A DNA stretch of 64,000 nucleotides, taken from Streptomyces iranensis. GTDB lineage: Bacteria; Actinomycetota; Actinomycetes; Streptomycetales; Streptomycetaceae. The translations under genes and the position numbers were made by a program. A model generated the notes under the pieces. It saw only the letters and a program-made list of their open reading frames with translations. It did not search any database and was not told the DNA's origin. The DNA is taken from contig NZ_JAGGLR010000033.1 of the NCBI RefSeq assembly GCF_017874715.1, positions 1 through 64,000 of the forward strand, written 5' to 3'. The stretch's first letter is position 1. Each line of letters starts with the position of its first letter. Positions 31,626 through 43,700 of the stretch are shown in pieces.

Positions 31626-31994
31626 TTAGCGCTTTCCGTCGTCACCCGCGATGTCGGGCCTCTGCGACATCGCATCGTTGATCTCGTCCCCAGTTTGCTG
31701 CTTGGTCCGCCTCATATCCATCGAGCTCTGCGCCAAGGCCGACCGCAGCCCTTCCCCGAGGCCATCCAGGGAAGCGAGAATGCTGCGGACGGTTTCGTTC
31801 TGTTCCTGGTACCCCGGGTCAACCTGGTAGTAGAACGAGTCGTTTTGTCCGTCCCAGCCTACGACGGCGGCTTCGGTGTCATGGAAGTCGTCGGAGGCCT
31901 TCTTCACCGCCCCGGCAATCGCTCCTAGCTCCTTCTGGAGCCGCTCAAGGTCCTCGGGGCTCCCCGTGTACTCACCGTAACCAGCCACTGCCAT
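31626..31994 (-). CDS. Small WXG100-like protein, probable secretion partner of giant protein
   Basis: 122 residues, all helical by composition, with WDG at residues 47-49 between two helices, the hairpin signature of WXG100 proteins. Start ATG 31994 lies 3 nt after the stop of the YbaB-like gene; its TAA abuts the giant gene's ATG. By analogy with ESX partners it may form a heterodimer with the giant protein's N-terminus or act as its chaperone. That is inferred from position and size. The C-terminal tail is polar (DDGKR) and no YxxxD/E motif was seen. Confidence 0.8.
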   Translation of the reverse strand: MAVAGYGEYTGSPEDLERLQKELGAIAGAVKKASDDFHDTEAAVVGWDGQNDSFYYQVDPGYQEQNETVRSILASLDGLGEGLRSALAQSSMDMRRTKQQTGDEINDAMSQRPDIAGDDGKR

Positions 31995-31997
31995 CCC

Positions 31998-32486
31998 TCA
32001 CTCGGTGTCTTCGTCGATCTCGTCGCGCAGCCGGTTCCTGCGCGACCGGCCGGAACCGGCCTGGCCGTCGGCGCTCAGCGCCGAGCCGAAGATCCGGTCC
32101 CAGTCGAGGTCGATTCCCCGGCGCATCGACCCTTCGGGGCCGGGCTGGGTGAAGGGCGCGAAGGTGTCCATCACGCGGCGGGCTATCTGAGCTCGTCCCT
32201 TCTGAGCGGCCTCAAGGATCGAGGCGGCCAGTTGAGGGCCCGTCATGCTCTGGTGCTTGTTGTCGAGGAAATTCAGCTTCGTGAGCTCTCCCTGCGCGCC
32301 GACGGTCACCTCCACTACGCGATCGTTCGAGCGCACCGTCGCGGAAGCCTGGCGGAGATCCGACTCCGCCCGCGCGACGGCGGCCTGGGTGGCCTCCAGT
32401 TCGGCCATGGCCTGGGCTATGCGCTCCTGCAACGGTTCGGTCAACGGATGCTCCCACGAAGGTGGATAGAGGTCATGACGTGGCAT
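31998..32486 (-). CDS. YbaB/EbfC-like protein of the ESX locus
   Basis: 162 residues. An N-terminal helix (residues about 15-50) leads to the YbaB core: VRSNDRVVEVTVGAQGELTKLNF, then a helix beginning GPQLAASILEAAQKGRAQ. A basic/acidic tail ends SRRNRLRDEIDEDTE. YbaB-fold proteins are nucleoid-associated dimers, and mycobacterial ESX loci carry relatives such as EspL with chaperone-like roles, so a secretion-associated role is more likely here than DNA binding. It lies 23 nt after the coiled-coil gene and 3 nt before the WDG protein, in one transcription unit. Confidence 0.8.
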   Translation of the reverse strand: MPRHDLYPPSWEHPLTEPLQERIAQAMAELEATQAAVARAESDLRQASATVRSNDRVVEVTVGAQGELTKLNFLDNKHQSMTGPQLAASILEAAQKGRAQIARRVMDTFAPFTQPGPEGSMRRGIDLDWDRIFGSALSADGQAGSGRSRRNRLRDEIDEDTE

Positions 32487-32509
32487 CGATCAGCGCGAGG
32501 GTGCATCGG

Positions 32510-35848
<3,339 letters not shown>

Positions 35849-35930
35849 GGCAGACGAGGCTCCGTCAGAAGGGGGATCTACAAGCAGAGGGAAGATCTAC
35901 AAGCGAGGAAAAACGTAGCGGCGTCGGGGT

Positions 35931-36416
35931 CTACTTGCCTTCGTCCTCGCCCTCCTGGTCCGGCGGGGTCGTGAGGTCGACCTCGACGTCCTCGTCCTCG
36001 AAGATGTCCATGAGCTTCTGGCCGTCGACCTTGTCCAAGCTGACCCCCTGGGTCTTGAACAGGGTCTCAATGGTTTCCTCGAGGGCCCCGTCGATGTCCT
36101 CGAAGAGCGTGATGTGGCTGTCGATGATCCCGTTGAGGGTCTTCACCATCTTCACCACCTCCTGGTTCACCGTCTGCCCGTGCACATATTTCACGTCGGT
36201 CGCCAGGTCCCCCATGGTCAATGGCAAGGGCGTTCCTGGCGGAAGCCCCTCGGGGAGGGCGTCCTCCCCCGTCAGGGTCTTCATCGCGGGAATGACGGGG
36301 TCAGACTTGGTGTCGTAAGTTATCGCCCTGAGTGCGTCCCGGAAGTCCTGAAGGTCGACTTTCCGGAAGTTCTCGATCCACGCCTTGTCAAGCTGCGTCG
36401 CGGGCTGGTCCGCCAT
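35931..36416 (-). CDS. Small acidic type VII secretion-associated protein
   Basis: 161 residues, ATG 36416. It is predicted largely helical (EVVKMVKTLNGIIDSHITLFEDIDG) with a very acidic C-terminal tail (EDEDVEVDL, DQEGEDEGK). No WxG motif or membrane segment. It lies between the WXG100 pair and the large coiled-coil gene and is presumably co-transcribed. Acidic helical proteins are common at this place in streptomycete ESX loci and may be chaperones or substrates; the sequence does not say which. Confidence 0.75.
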   Translation of the reverse strand: MADQPATQLDKAWIENFRKVDLQDFRDALRAITYDTKSDPVIPAMKTLTGEDALPEGLPPGTPLPLTMGDLATDVKYVHGQTVNQEVVKMVKTLNGIIDSHITLFEDIDGALEETIETLFKTQGVSLDKVDGQKLMDIFEDEDVEVDLTTPPDQEGEDEGK

Positions 36417-36511
36417 GTTCTCCGCCTCTCTTTACCGGATAGTTGGATGACACAGCGGGCGACTGCCCCACGTGTCCCAACGCGTGGACAGCCGCCCGCA
36501 AAGCGCCGCGC

Positions 36512-36835
36512 TCAGCGGCCAATCTTCACGCCCTCCCAGCCCTGCATCTGGTTCTTCTCGGACTGCCTGTAGAGGTTGGAGATCTCGTTGAGGGTTTCAC
36601 CGTTCCTATTGAGCCAGTTGCCCATGTTCGTGACGGCCTGGTTCCAGGCCTGCTGCTTCTCGTTGTAGGCCTGGCGGTCTTCACCCTCCCAGGACCGCTG
36701 CAGCACCCGGAGTTCCTCGTTCAGGCTGTTGATGATCTTCTCGATCTCGCGTGTCTGCAGGCGCATGTCCTCGACCGCGGTCTCGGCATGGGCGTAGCTG
36801 ACGTAGATGAAACCGTCAGTGAGGTTGTCCGGCAT
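36512..36835 (-). CDS. WXG100 family protein with YxxxE export signal
   Basis: 107 residues from ATG 36835 (MPDNLTDGF). A longer reading from 36895 adds 20 residues that do not look like an ESX N-terminus. It is a helical hairpin with the turn motif WEG at residues 49-51, and the type VII export motif Tyr89-x-x-x-Glu93 (YRQSE) near the C-terminus. This is the EsxB/CFP-10-like partner expected to bring the dimer to EccC. It lies 97 nt downstream of the other WXG100 gene in the same direction. Confidence 0.9.
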   Translation of the reverse strand: MPDNLTDGFIYVSYAHAETAVEDMRLQTREIEKIINSLNEELRVLQRSWEGEDRQAYNEKQQAWNQAVTNMGNWLNRNGETLNEISNLYRQSEKNQMQGWEGVKIGR

Positions 36836-36932
36836 CGATGGCCTCGTCTCGCTAGGGTGGATGTGGGATACGGAAGGCGCTTCGGCTGATGACATCCGAA
36901 GCCCCGGGCCGGTGGGAGACCGGCCCGATCGA

Positions 36933-37283
36933 TCACCGTCCGGCGGTGGAGCCCATCAGACCGTCGAAAATGCTCTGCGACTGGTTGTACTGCTGGTTGA
37001 TCTGCTCATTCGACGAGCCCTGCGTCATGCCCTGCGAGCGGAGGGTTTCGTTGAGCTCGTTGATCATGTCCTGCAGGTTCTTCGAGATGATTTCCGCGTG
37101 CTCGTCCCAGGCGTCCAGGAGGTCCTGAAATGCCTTACCGTCACTGCCCTGGAGAGCTTGCATCATGTTGTGCTTCGTGTTCTCGACGTCCTGCCGACGG
37201 CTCTGGACACCCGAGAAGGCCATCTCCAGGGCCTGGATGCCGTTCCGTGTCGCGCTTTCTTCTGCCTGCTGCATACCCGCCAT
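36933..37283 (-). CDS. WXG100-like protein with Trp replaced in the turn motif
   Basis: 116 residues from ATG 37283 (MAGMQQAEES); SD-like AAAGAGG lies upstream. It is a helical hairpin of ESX size, but where WXG100 proteins have WxG it reads SDG at residues 47-49 (ALQGSDGKAF), followed by the usual Phe and a downstream Trp59. The C-terminus QQYNQSQSIFD has a Tyr but no Asp or Glu at the +4 place, so the YxxxE signal of the neighbouring Esx protein probably serves the pair. Confidence 0.88.
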   Translation of the reverse strand: MAGMQQAEESATRNGIQALEMAFSGVQSRRQDVENTKHNMMQALQGSDGKAFQDLLDAWDEHAEIISKNLQDMINELNETLRSQGMTQGSSNEQINQQYNQSQSIFDGLMGSTAGR

Positions 37284-37555
37284 GAACTCTGCCTCTTTCG
37301 GTGGATTTCGCCGCCAGGCCCAAGGCGCTGACGCGGCTTGCGTGACCGGATGCGGACCGTCGGCATCCAGTTGTCCGGACAACGACGACAGGAAGACCGG
37401 AAGACCGGAGAGCGATAAGCAACGCTTACCGACAAGAAGACGTGCCACACATACGTTTCAATAACTTCCCCTGGCCTTCGGGAACTTGACGAAGACTGAC
37501 GTACGTCAAGCCAGCCTCGTGTCGATATGCCTACGAGCTACACGGCCACGCGACC
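37284..37555 (-). promoter_or_regulatory. Probable promoter region of the esx/giant-toxin operon
   Basis: 272 nt separate eccB from the first WXG100 gene, the only sizeable gap between eccD and the giant gene, so a promoter for the substrate genes is likely here. It contains a perfect 12-bp palindrome TGACGTACGTCA (37497-37508), nested in CTTGAC (37485-37490) ... GTCAAG (37505-37510). These could be an operator. No clear -35/-10 pair could be assigned. Confidence 0.4.
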
Positions 37556-39019
37556 TCACCGGTTCACTGCCTTTTTGTTGCCTCCGTCACACTGCGGCGC
37601 CGTCGCCTTGCCCTCACCCGACACCGCCGCCCCCGGGTTCAGGTCCGGTCCCGTGGGCAGCATGGACAGCAGCGACGACGGGAGCCTCTGCGCCTGACCC
37701 TTGGTGTACCCCAGCGCCTCCATCGCCTTGGCCGTCGGCACCCGGTACTTCACTCCGCTGTCCGTCACCAGGTAGAGGGTGCTGCCGACGTTCGACCCGT
37801 CGGCGGCCAGCGCGTGCACCAGCGCGCCCTTGCCCGGCGGCACCACGATCCGGTTGACGGTCACACAGGCCGCGGCCAGCCCCTCCAGCGGTGCCTGTGC
37901 GGCCGGGCCGAGGCCGTCGCGGCCGGCCAGGGAGACACTCACCCGCGTTCCCTTGTCGCCCGGCCGGACGGAGACACACGGGGTCTGATCGTCGGCGAGG
38001 TCCACCGCTTTCGGCGGGTTCGGCGGCACGCCCTTCCACGTGTCGGCGCCCTCGGAGGCCGGCGCCAGGTGGCCGATCACCCCTTCGGCGCCCAGGGGCA
38101 CGGCACTCGCCGCGCTGCCCGCGTACGCCTGCCGCTTCGTGGCCGCGTCGCCGAGGAGCAGCGCCGCCACCGTCGCGTTGATGGGTGCCAGCCCCTCCTT
38201 GCGCAGCACGTAGTACCGGGCGTCGCCGCCGGTCGCGGAGACCTTGAAGACCTGTCCGACCCGGGTCTGGCCACCGCCGAGCCTCGGCCCCGCGGCGCCC
38301 CGGCCCGGCACATCGGGTGCGGAGAGATCCGGACCGGTGGGCAGGGAGTTGAGCAGCGCGGCGGAGACCGCGACGGACTCGCGTGAACCGTAGCCGAGGG
38401 CTTCGTGGGCGCCTCCCTGGACGTTCAGACGCAGTTTGCTGCCCTGCCACACCAGGTACTGGGCCTTGTCGGGTCCCCTGACCAGCAGTCCCTGAGAGGC
38501 GTCGAGTCCGGTGCCGCCGAGGTCCTTGCCGACGGCGAGCGCGGTGCCCGTGGAGCCGGTGACGGTGCCCGAACACACCTGCCACGGGTCGGTGGTGAAG
38601 CCGTCCGGCAGGTCGTCGGGGGCTCCGCTGATGCCGACGGGCGCCCCCTGCGGTGTGCCGCTCAGTGATGTGCCGCCGACCGACGCGGTCTTCATGTCCG
38701 CGCCGAGGAGCAGCCGCGCAGAGGTGTAGTTGCGCACCGGGCGCAGCCGTCCGTTGAGGTAGAGGTACCGGCCGCCGGTCTCCTTGTTGACAACCAGCGT
38801 CCGCCCCGCTTTCCAGGAGTTGTTCGTGCCGGGCTTCAGCAGGCCGAACACGAAGGCTCCCGCGGAGATCAGAATCGCGATGATCACGCTGATGGCGACG
38901 CCGCGGTTGGTCCGGCCCTGGGGGCTCTCCGGGGCGTCGGGGTCGGCACGCAGCATGCCCGAGGTGAGCCGCCCCATGACGAACATGTGCGCCTGGACCT
39001 GGTCGCGCTTGGACTGCAC
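37556..39019 (-). CDS. eccB: Type VII secretion core component EccB
   Basis: 487 residues from GTG 39019, preceded by GGAGG 8 nt upstream. The N-terminus SKRDQVQAHMFVMGRL is the EccB hallmark, with one membrane helix at residues 41-61 (VAISVIIAILISAGAFVFGL). A large extracytoplasmic domain with repeated 'LPTGPDL' segments (YGSRESVAVSAALLNSLPTGPDL and the matching one near the C-terminus) follows. In mycobacteria EccB anchors the ESX channel and extends into the periplasm. It lies 25 nt after eccD, so the two are almost certainly one operon. Confidence 0.95.
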   Translation of the reverse strand: MQSKRDQVQAHMFVMGRLTSGMLRADPDAPESPQGRTNRGVAISVIIAILISAGAFVFGLLKPGTNNSWKAGRTLVVNKETGGRYLYLNGRLRPVRNYTSARLLLGADMKTASVGGTSLSGTPQGAPVGISGAPDDLPDGFTTDPWQVCSGTVTGSTGTALAVGKDLGGTGLDASQGLLVRGPDKAQYLVWQGSKLRLNVQGGAHEALGYGSRESVAVSAALLNSLPTGPDLSAPDVPGRGAAGPRLGGGQTRVGQVFKVSATGGDARYYVLRKEGLAPINATVAALLLGDAATKRQAYAGSAASAVPLGAEGVIGHLAPASEGADTWKGVPPNPPKAVDLADDQTPCVSVRPGDKGTRVSVSLAGRDGLGPAAQAPLEGLAAACVTVNRIVVPPGKGALVHALAADGSNVGSTLYLVTDSGVKYRVPTAKAMEALGYTKGQAQRLPSSLLSMLPTGPDLNPGAAVSGEGKATAPQCDGGNKKAVNR

Positions 39020-39044
39020 GTTTACGTTCCTCCGGTTCGGGCCG

Positions 39045-40445
39045 TCAGCCGTTCAGGCCGCGCAGGGCGCTGTACACCCCGAGCACCCACAGGGCCAGGG
39101 GCAGCAGGGCGATCGCGGCCGTGGTGTGCAGGATCTCCGCCGCCCGCCCCCAGTAGGGCACGATCCGTCGTCCGGGCACAGTCCAGGAGGCGATGGCGAT
39201 GCCCGCGGTGGCGGCGAGCAGACCGGCGACCAGCACCATCCGGCTCCCCGGCGCATAGGACAGGGCGTTGAAGAGGGCGAGCAGCAGAAAGCCTCCGGCC
39301 CCGGGGATGAAGAGGGAGAGCCGCTGCCATACGTTCCCCAGGCCGCGCCCGTGCAGCAACAGCAGCAGCGAGAGCACGACGGCCATGATGACCTCGGCGA
39401 GTCCGTCGTCGTGGGTGAGCACGGCCAGGCAGACCGCGCAGACCGCGCCCACCGCCCCGTACAGCGAGGACATCCAGCCGTCGGCGAGCACCGAGCGCGC
39501 GGCCACCACGCCGGTGGGGTGCGGTTCGATGCCCTCCTGGAGCTGCTGGGCGTTGGTCGGCAGCGGCGGCATGCGCATGCCGGACATCCGGAAGGCGAGC
39601 GAGGGGACGAACGCACCGAGGATGACGGCCACCAGGGCGAGGACGCCGGCGACATGGGCCGGTCCCAGGTCGGTGACGGCCATCAGGGCCCCGGCGAAGG
39701 TGCCGAAGAGCATGACCACGGCGAGGCCGAGGAAGAGCGCCGCGAACGACGCCACGGCGGCGAGCGCGACGATCGCGCCGCCCGCGCCCGCGGCGCAGGC
39801 GGCCAGCAGCCGGGCGCCCAGGACCTCGTGACTGTGCGGACCGCCGAGGTCGCCGCCGGGCAGCAGCCACCCCGCGAGCGCGAGATACGGGCCCACCATG
39901 AAGCCGAGGGCGGCGCCGGCGGCGGCGTCGTCCACCGCGCGGCTGGCCGAGCCCGCACCGGCGAGCAGCAGCACTCCGGCCGCGGCCGCGCACAGGGCGC
40001 GCAGGTCGGAGGAGCCGCCGGGCAGCGCGAGGACGGCCAGCCCGGCCAGCAGCGCGGTCACCGCGAAGCCGCGCAGCAGCCGGGTGCTGGCCAGCGGGGT
40101 CCAGCCGTGCGGCCGGTCCTGCATGGTGGTGGAGATGCCGTCCACCAGGTCGTCGAGGTGGACCTCGGGGAGGGCGTCGATACGCGGCCGGAGGTAGAGC
40201 GTCTCGCCGTCGCGCAGGTCGTAGGAGTCGAGGCTGCGCTCCTCGTCCAGCGGTTCGCCGCCGAGGCGCTGCAGCACCCAGCCGCCGTGGTCGATGCCGG
40301 TTTCGGCGAGGTTGTCGCCGCCGTAACCGACGACGGCGGGGAGCAGGTCGGCCACAGGAACGTCCGAGGGGACCGCGAGGTCGATGGACTTGGCCGGTGC
40401 ACGTACGGTCAGGCGGCACAGGCCGGCCACCTGGTTGTCAGTCAT
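39045..40445 (-). CDS. eccD: Type VII secretion core component EccD
   Basis: 466 residues from ATG 40445 (MTDNQVAGLC), with GGAAGAAG upstream. A frame extending to 40649 adds 68 Pro/Arg-rich residues without EccD character, so the shorter start is chosen. Residues 1 to about 85 form the ubiquitin-like (YukD) domain (CRLTVRAPAKSIDLAVPSDV), followed by about eleven hydrophobic membrane spans to the C-terminus. EccD forms the membrane pore ring of ESX systems. It is divergent from eccC. Confidence 0.95.
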   Translation of the reverse strand: MTDNQVAGLCRLTVRAPAKSIDLAVPSDVPVADLLPAVVGYGGDNLAETGIDHGGWVLQRLGGEPLDEERSLDSYDLRDGETLYLRPRIDALPEVHLDDLVDGISTTMQDRPHGWTPLASTRLLRGFAVTALLAGLAVLALPGGSSDLRALCAAAAGVLLLAGAGSASRAVDDAAAGAALGFMVGPYLALAGWLLPGGDLGGPHSHEVLGARLLAACAAGAGGAIVALAAVASFAALFLGLAVVMLFGTFAGALMAVTDLGPAHVAGVLALVAVILGAFVPSLAFRMSGMRMPPLPTNAQQLQEGIEPHPTGVVAARSVLADGWMSSLYGAVGAVCAVCLAVLTHDDGLAEVIMAVVLSLLLLLHGRGLGNVWQRLSLFIPGAGGFLLLALFNALSYAPGSRMVLVAGLLAATAGIAIASWTVPGRRIVPYWGRAAEILHTTAAIALLPLALWVLGVYSALRGLNG

Positions 40446-40746
40446 CGGGCACGCTTCTTCCGGGGGTCTGCGAGAGGGAGGATCCCGGGTTCCGCCTGAA
40501 GGCGGTGGAGTTGGACTGGTGTTGCTCTTGGGGCACGATCGTAGGTGTGCGCCGAATGTCCCTCCGGGAGGGTGCACATTACTGGCTGAGGCGTCGAACT
40601 GGTATACCGGGATTGCGCAGCCGCTTCTCCGTGGCCGGTGAGGACGCATCGTGGCGCCCGCGGCCCGAGGACGTATTCCCCACCGACGTCGTCCGGCGTG
40701 TTTCCCTCCTTTCCCGCCTGTTTCCCGCCCGTGAGGAGACTGTTCG
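40446..40746. promoter_or_regulatory. Divergent eccD/eccC promoter region
   Basis: 301 nt between the two divergent starts. It holds a 13-bp inverted repeat CCCTCC-G-GGAGGG (40560-40572) and an 8-bp palindrome GGTATACC near 40,600. GAGGAG at 40733-40738 is the ribosome-binding site for eccC. Promoter boxes could not be assigned with confidence. Confidence 0.35.
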
Positions 40747-43700
40747 TTGAGCGTGGTCCTGTTCCGCCGCCCCGCCCGCCGGCGCGGCCCCGAGATGCCC
40801 GACGGGGAGCTGAATCTTCAGGAACCTCCCACGCTGCCAGAAGTGGTGCCGGACTCCTCCGCCATCTGGACCTACCTGCCCATGGCGCTGATGTCGGTGT
40901 CCATGATGCTGATGTTCATGAGGCCGGGGATGAGCGGCCGGGGCGGCGGCCAGTTCATGTACGTGGCGCTCGGCCTGATGGTGTTCGCCTCCGCCGCCAT
41001 GATGCTGGGCCAGATGATGCGCAAGTCGAGTGAGCGCAAACAGCGCCTGAAGGGCGAGCGCCGCGACTACCTGCGCTATCTCACCCAGATCCGGCGCAAG
41101 GTCCGCGCCGCCGTGTCCGATCAGCAGAAGGCGCTCGCGTGGCGCCACCCCCCGCCGTCGGCCCTGTGGTCGCTGGCGGGCACCACGCGGCTGTGGGAGC
41201 GCCGCCCGCAGGACGAGGACTTCGGCGAGATCAGGGTGGCCGTCGGGGAGCAGAAGCTCGGCCTGCGGCTGACGCCCACGGCCACCACCCCGGTCGAGGA
41301 CCTGGAGCCGCTGGCGGCGCACGCCCTGCGCAGCTTCATCCGCGCGTATTCCACGGTGCCCGACCAGCCCATCGCCATCTATCTGCGGGCCTGGGCGCGC
41401 GTGCTGTTCCGGGGTGACGAGGAGCGGATACGTTCCGTCGCCCGCGCGATCGTCGCCCAGCTCGCGACCTTCCACTCGCCCGACGACGTGTGGGTGGCAC
41501 TGTGCGTGTCGGACGAACGACGCGCGGACTGGGAATGGGTGAAGTGGCTTCCGCACAATCTTCACCCGCAGGAGAACGACGGTGCCGGCCCGGCCCGGAT
41601 GTTCGTCTCGGCCATCAACGAGCTGGAGGACCTCCTCGGGGCCGAGTTCCTGGAGCGGCCCTCGTTCGACCCGGACGCCGGGACCGGCCGTGACGAGCCG
41701 TTCACCGTCATCGTGGTGGATGGGGGCAGCGTCCCCGACCGGCACCGGCTGGACGGGGCCGGTTTCCGCAACGCCGTCGTCCTCGACCTCACCGGCGCGC
41801 TGACCTGGCGCCCGGGCCGCGTCACGCTCCGCTTCGACGTGCGCGAGGACGCGTTCGAGCTGGTGCGCACCGACCGCGAGCGCAAGGAGCAGACCACCCG
41901 CCTCGGCCGCCCCGACACCTTCGGGCCGACGGGCGCCACCTCCCTGGCCAAGCGCATCGCCCCGTACCGGATGGGCATGGGCGGCGACGCCTCCGAGCCG
42001 CTCGCCTCGGACGTCGAGCTGACCACCCTGCTGGGCATCTCCGACCTGTACCACCACGAGCCGGCCGGCCTGTGGCAGCAGGCCACCGGCTCCAGCCGGC
42101 TCAAGGTGCCGATCGCGGTCGGCGTGGACGGCACCCCGGTGGAACTGGACATCAAGGAGTCCGCGCAGGGCGGCACCGGGCCGCACGGCATGCTCATCGG
42201 GGCCACCGGCTCCGGGAAGAGCGAGCTGCTGCGCACCCTGGTGCTGGCGCTCGCGCTGTCGAACTCCTCGGAAACACTCAACTTCGTCCTGGTGGACTTC
42301 AAGGGTGGCGCCACCTTCCTCGGCCTGGACGAGCTGCCGCACACCTCCGCCGTCATCACCAACCTGGCCGGTGAGGCGGCGCTGGTGAGCCGCATGCGGG
42401 ACGCCCTGCACGGCGAGCTGATGCGCCGCCAGGAACTGCTGCGGGCCGCCGGGAACTACACCTCCGCGCTGGACTACGAGAAGGCGCGGGCCTCGGGGAC
42501 CCCGCTGCAGCCGATGCCCAGCCTGTTCGTCATCGTCGACGAGTTCAGCGAGCTGCTCGCCGCCCACCGGGACTTCATGGATCTGTTCGTGATGATCGGA
42601 CGGCTCGGCCGCAGCCTCGGCGTCCATCTGCTGCTCGCCTCGCAGCGGCTGGACGAGGGGCGGATGCACCAGCTGGAGGGCCACCTGTCGTACCGCATCG
42701 GTCTGCGCACCTTCTCCGCCATGGAGAGCCGCGGTGTGCTGGGGGTGCCGGACGCCTACCAGCTCCCGCCGCAGCCGGGCAGCGGCTACCTCAAGTCCGG
42801 TGTGGAGCCGCTGACCCGCTTCCGTGCCGCCTACGTCTCCGGCCCGTACCAGCAGCGGCGCAGCCGGGCCAACCAGGCTCGGGTGGCCAGCCAGACGGTG
42901 CCGTGGACGGCCGGCTACGTGGTGCCGCGCCAGCTTCCCGACGTGCCCGAACCCGAGCCGGAGCCGGAGGAGGAGACCGGCGACACGCTGCTGTCGGTCG
43001 CCGTGGAGCGGCTGCTCGGCGCCGGTCCCCCGGCCCACCAGGTGTGGCTGCCGCCCCTGGACCTGCCCTCCACACTCGACCAGGTGCTGCCGCCGCTGAC
43101 CCCCGACCCCGAGCTCGGGCTCACCACGGTCGGCTCGCCGATGCGGGGACGGCTGACGGTGCCCATCGGCATCGTGGACAAGCCCTTCGAGCAGGTGCGT
43201 GACCTGATGACGATCGACCTGTCGGGCGTCGGCGGCCACGTGGCCATCGCGGGCGGGCCGCAAAGCGGCAAGAGCACCATGGTGCGGACGATCCTCACCG
43301 CGCTGGCCCTCACCCACACCCCGCGCGAAGTGCAGTTCTACTGCCTGGACTTCGGCGGCGGCGCGCTGGCGGGTATCGCCGATCTGCCGCACACCTCCGG
43401 GGTCGCGGCCCGTCTGGACACCGAGCGGGTGGCCCGTACGATCTCCGAGGTCAGCGCCCTGCTGGCGGACCGCGAGCGGTTCTTCCTGACCCAGGGCATC
43501 GACTCCATGGCGACGTACCGCCGCCGCCGGGCCGCCGGCGAGTTCGCGGACCAGCCGCACGGCGACGTGTTCCTGGTCATCGACGGCTGGTCCACGGTGC
43601 GCCAGGACTTCGACCGCAACGTCCAGACCTTCGCCTCCATCGCCGCCCGCGGCCTCAACTACGGCATCCACCTCATCGTGACCACCGCCCGCTGGGTGGA

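Noticed and set aside
40579..43671. 1,030-codon minus frame opposite eccC
   Set aside because: Antisense shadow of eccC, whose three ATPase domains are unambiguous.
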